Shown: positions 5,732-5,753 of the stretch, in pieces
Position numbering within the stretch: position 1 is the first letter of the stretch
Layout: every line of letters starts with the position of its first letter
Origin: Burkholderiaceae bacterium
Lineage (GTDB): Bacteria > Pseudomonadota > Gammaproteobacteria > Burkholderiales > Burkholderiaceae
Direction: 5' to 3'
Length of the DNA: 5,753 nt
Assembly (NCBI GenBank): GCA_022701845.1
Contig: JAKONS010000360.1
Span: 1 to 5,753 of the forward strand
Notes under the pieces: model-generated
What the model was told of the DNA's origin: nothing
Databases searched by the model: none
What the model saw: the letters and a program-made list of their open reading frames with translations, nothing else
Program-made: the position numbers and the translations under genes

Positions 5732-5753
5732 ATGTTCAGAAGAGACTGGCTCA
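5732..5753 (+). CDS. Start of a further gene, truncated by the window edge
   Basis: Only seven codons are present (MFRRDWL). The ATG follows a good AGGAG at 6-nt spacing, and the gene begins 11 nt after the deacylase stop, so it is very probably in the same operon. An Arg-Arg pair close behind the initiator followed by a hydrophobic residue resembles the start of exported proteins in this lineage, including the Bug receptor of this window (MNRRPVL). Another secreted binding protein is a reasonable guess, but the product cannot be determined here. Confidence 0.65.

Noticed and set aside
1..5753. tRNA, rRNA, CRISPR, insertion sequence or phage attachment site
   Set aside because: No cloverleaf, regularly spaced repeat, transposase motif or long terminal repeat was found by eye on either strand.

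Overview
The window is very GC-rich, with most codons ending in C or G. It carries two copies of the Bug (TctC-like) solute-binding fold, which is greatly expanded in Burkholderiales and relatives (Bordetella, Cupriavidus, Variovorax). This points to a betaproteobacterial chromosome, in an accessory small-molecule uptake and catabolism locus. No mobile element, CRISPR array or RNA gene was recognised.

Layout. Positions 1-144 are non-coding and hold two perfect hairpins. Two minus-strand genes follow and read leftward from about 2615: a secreted Bug receptor (1638-2615), then, 5 nt downstream, a protein of the histidine/phenylalanine ammonia-lyase fold (145-1632). A 142-nt divergent intergenic region (2616-2757) separates them from a plus-strand gene (2758-4554). 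That gene encodes an uninterrupted fusion of a complete LysR-type regulator with a complete Bug domain lacking a signal peptide. After 104 nt containing a 15-bp palindrome of LysR-box type, a zinc-dependent deacylase of the DoeB/AstE/aspartoacylase family is encoded (4659-5720). A well-supported ribosome-binding site and start codon (5732) then begin another gene cut off by the window edge.

Working model (inference). The periplasmic Bug protein captures a small carboxylate or N-acylated amino acid. The cytoplasmic Bug domain, fused to the DNA-binding regulator and visibly related to the secreted one, may sense the same or a related compound. The deacylase and the lyase-fold protein may process it. 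The two most unusual points are the LysR-Bug fusion and the lyase-fold protein, which lacks the Ala-Ser-Gly that forms the MIO electrophile and, by an alignment from memory, two further catalytic residues. The last ~77 codons of the lyase gene almost completely avoid C on the coding strand. This makes a C-rich, G-poor stretch on the plus strand, with G-quadruplex potential on the minus strand and Rho-site character for plus-strand transcripts.
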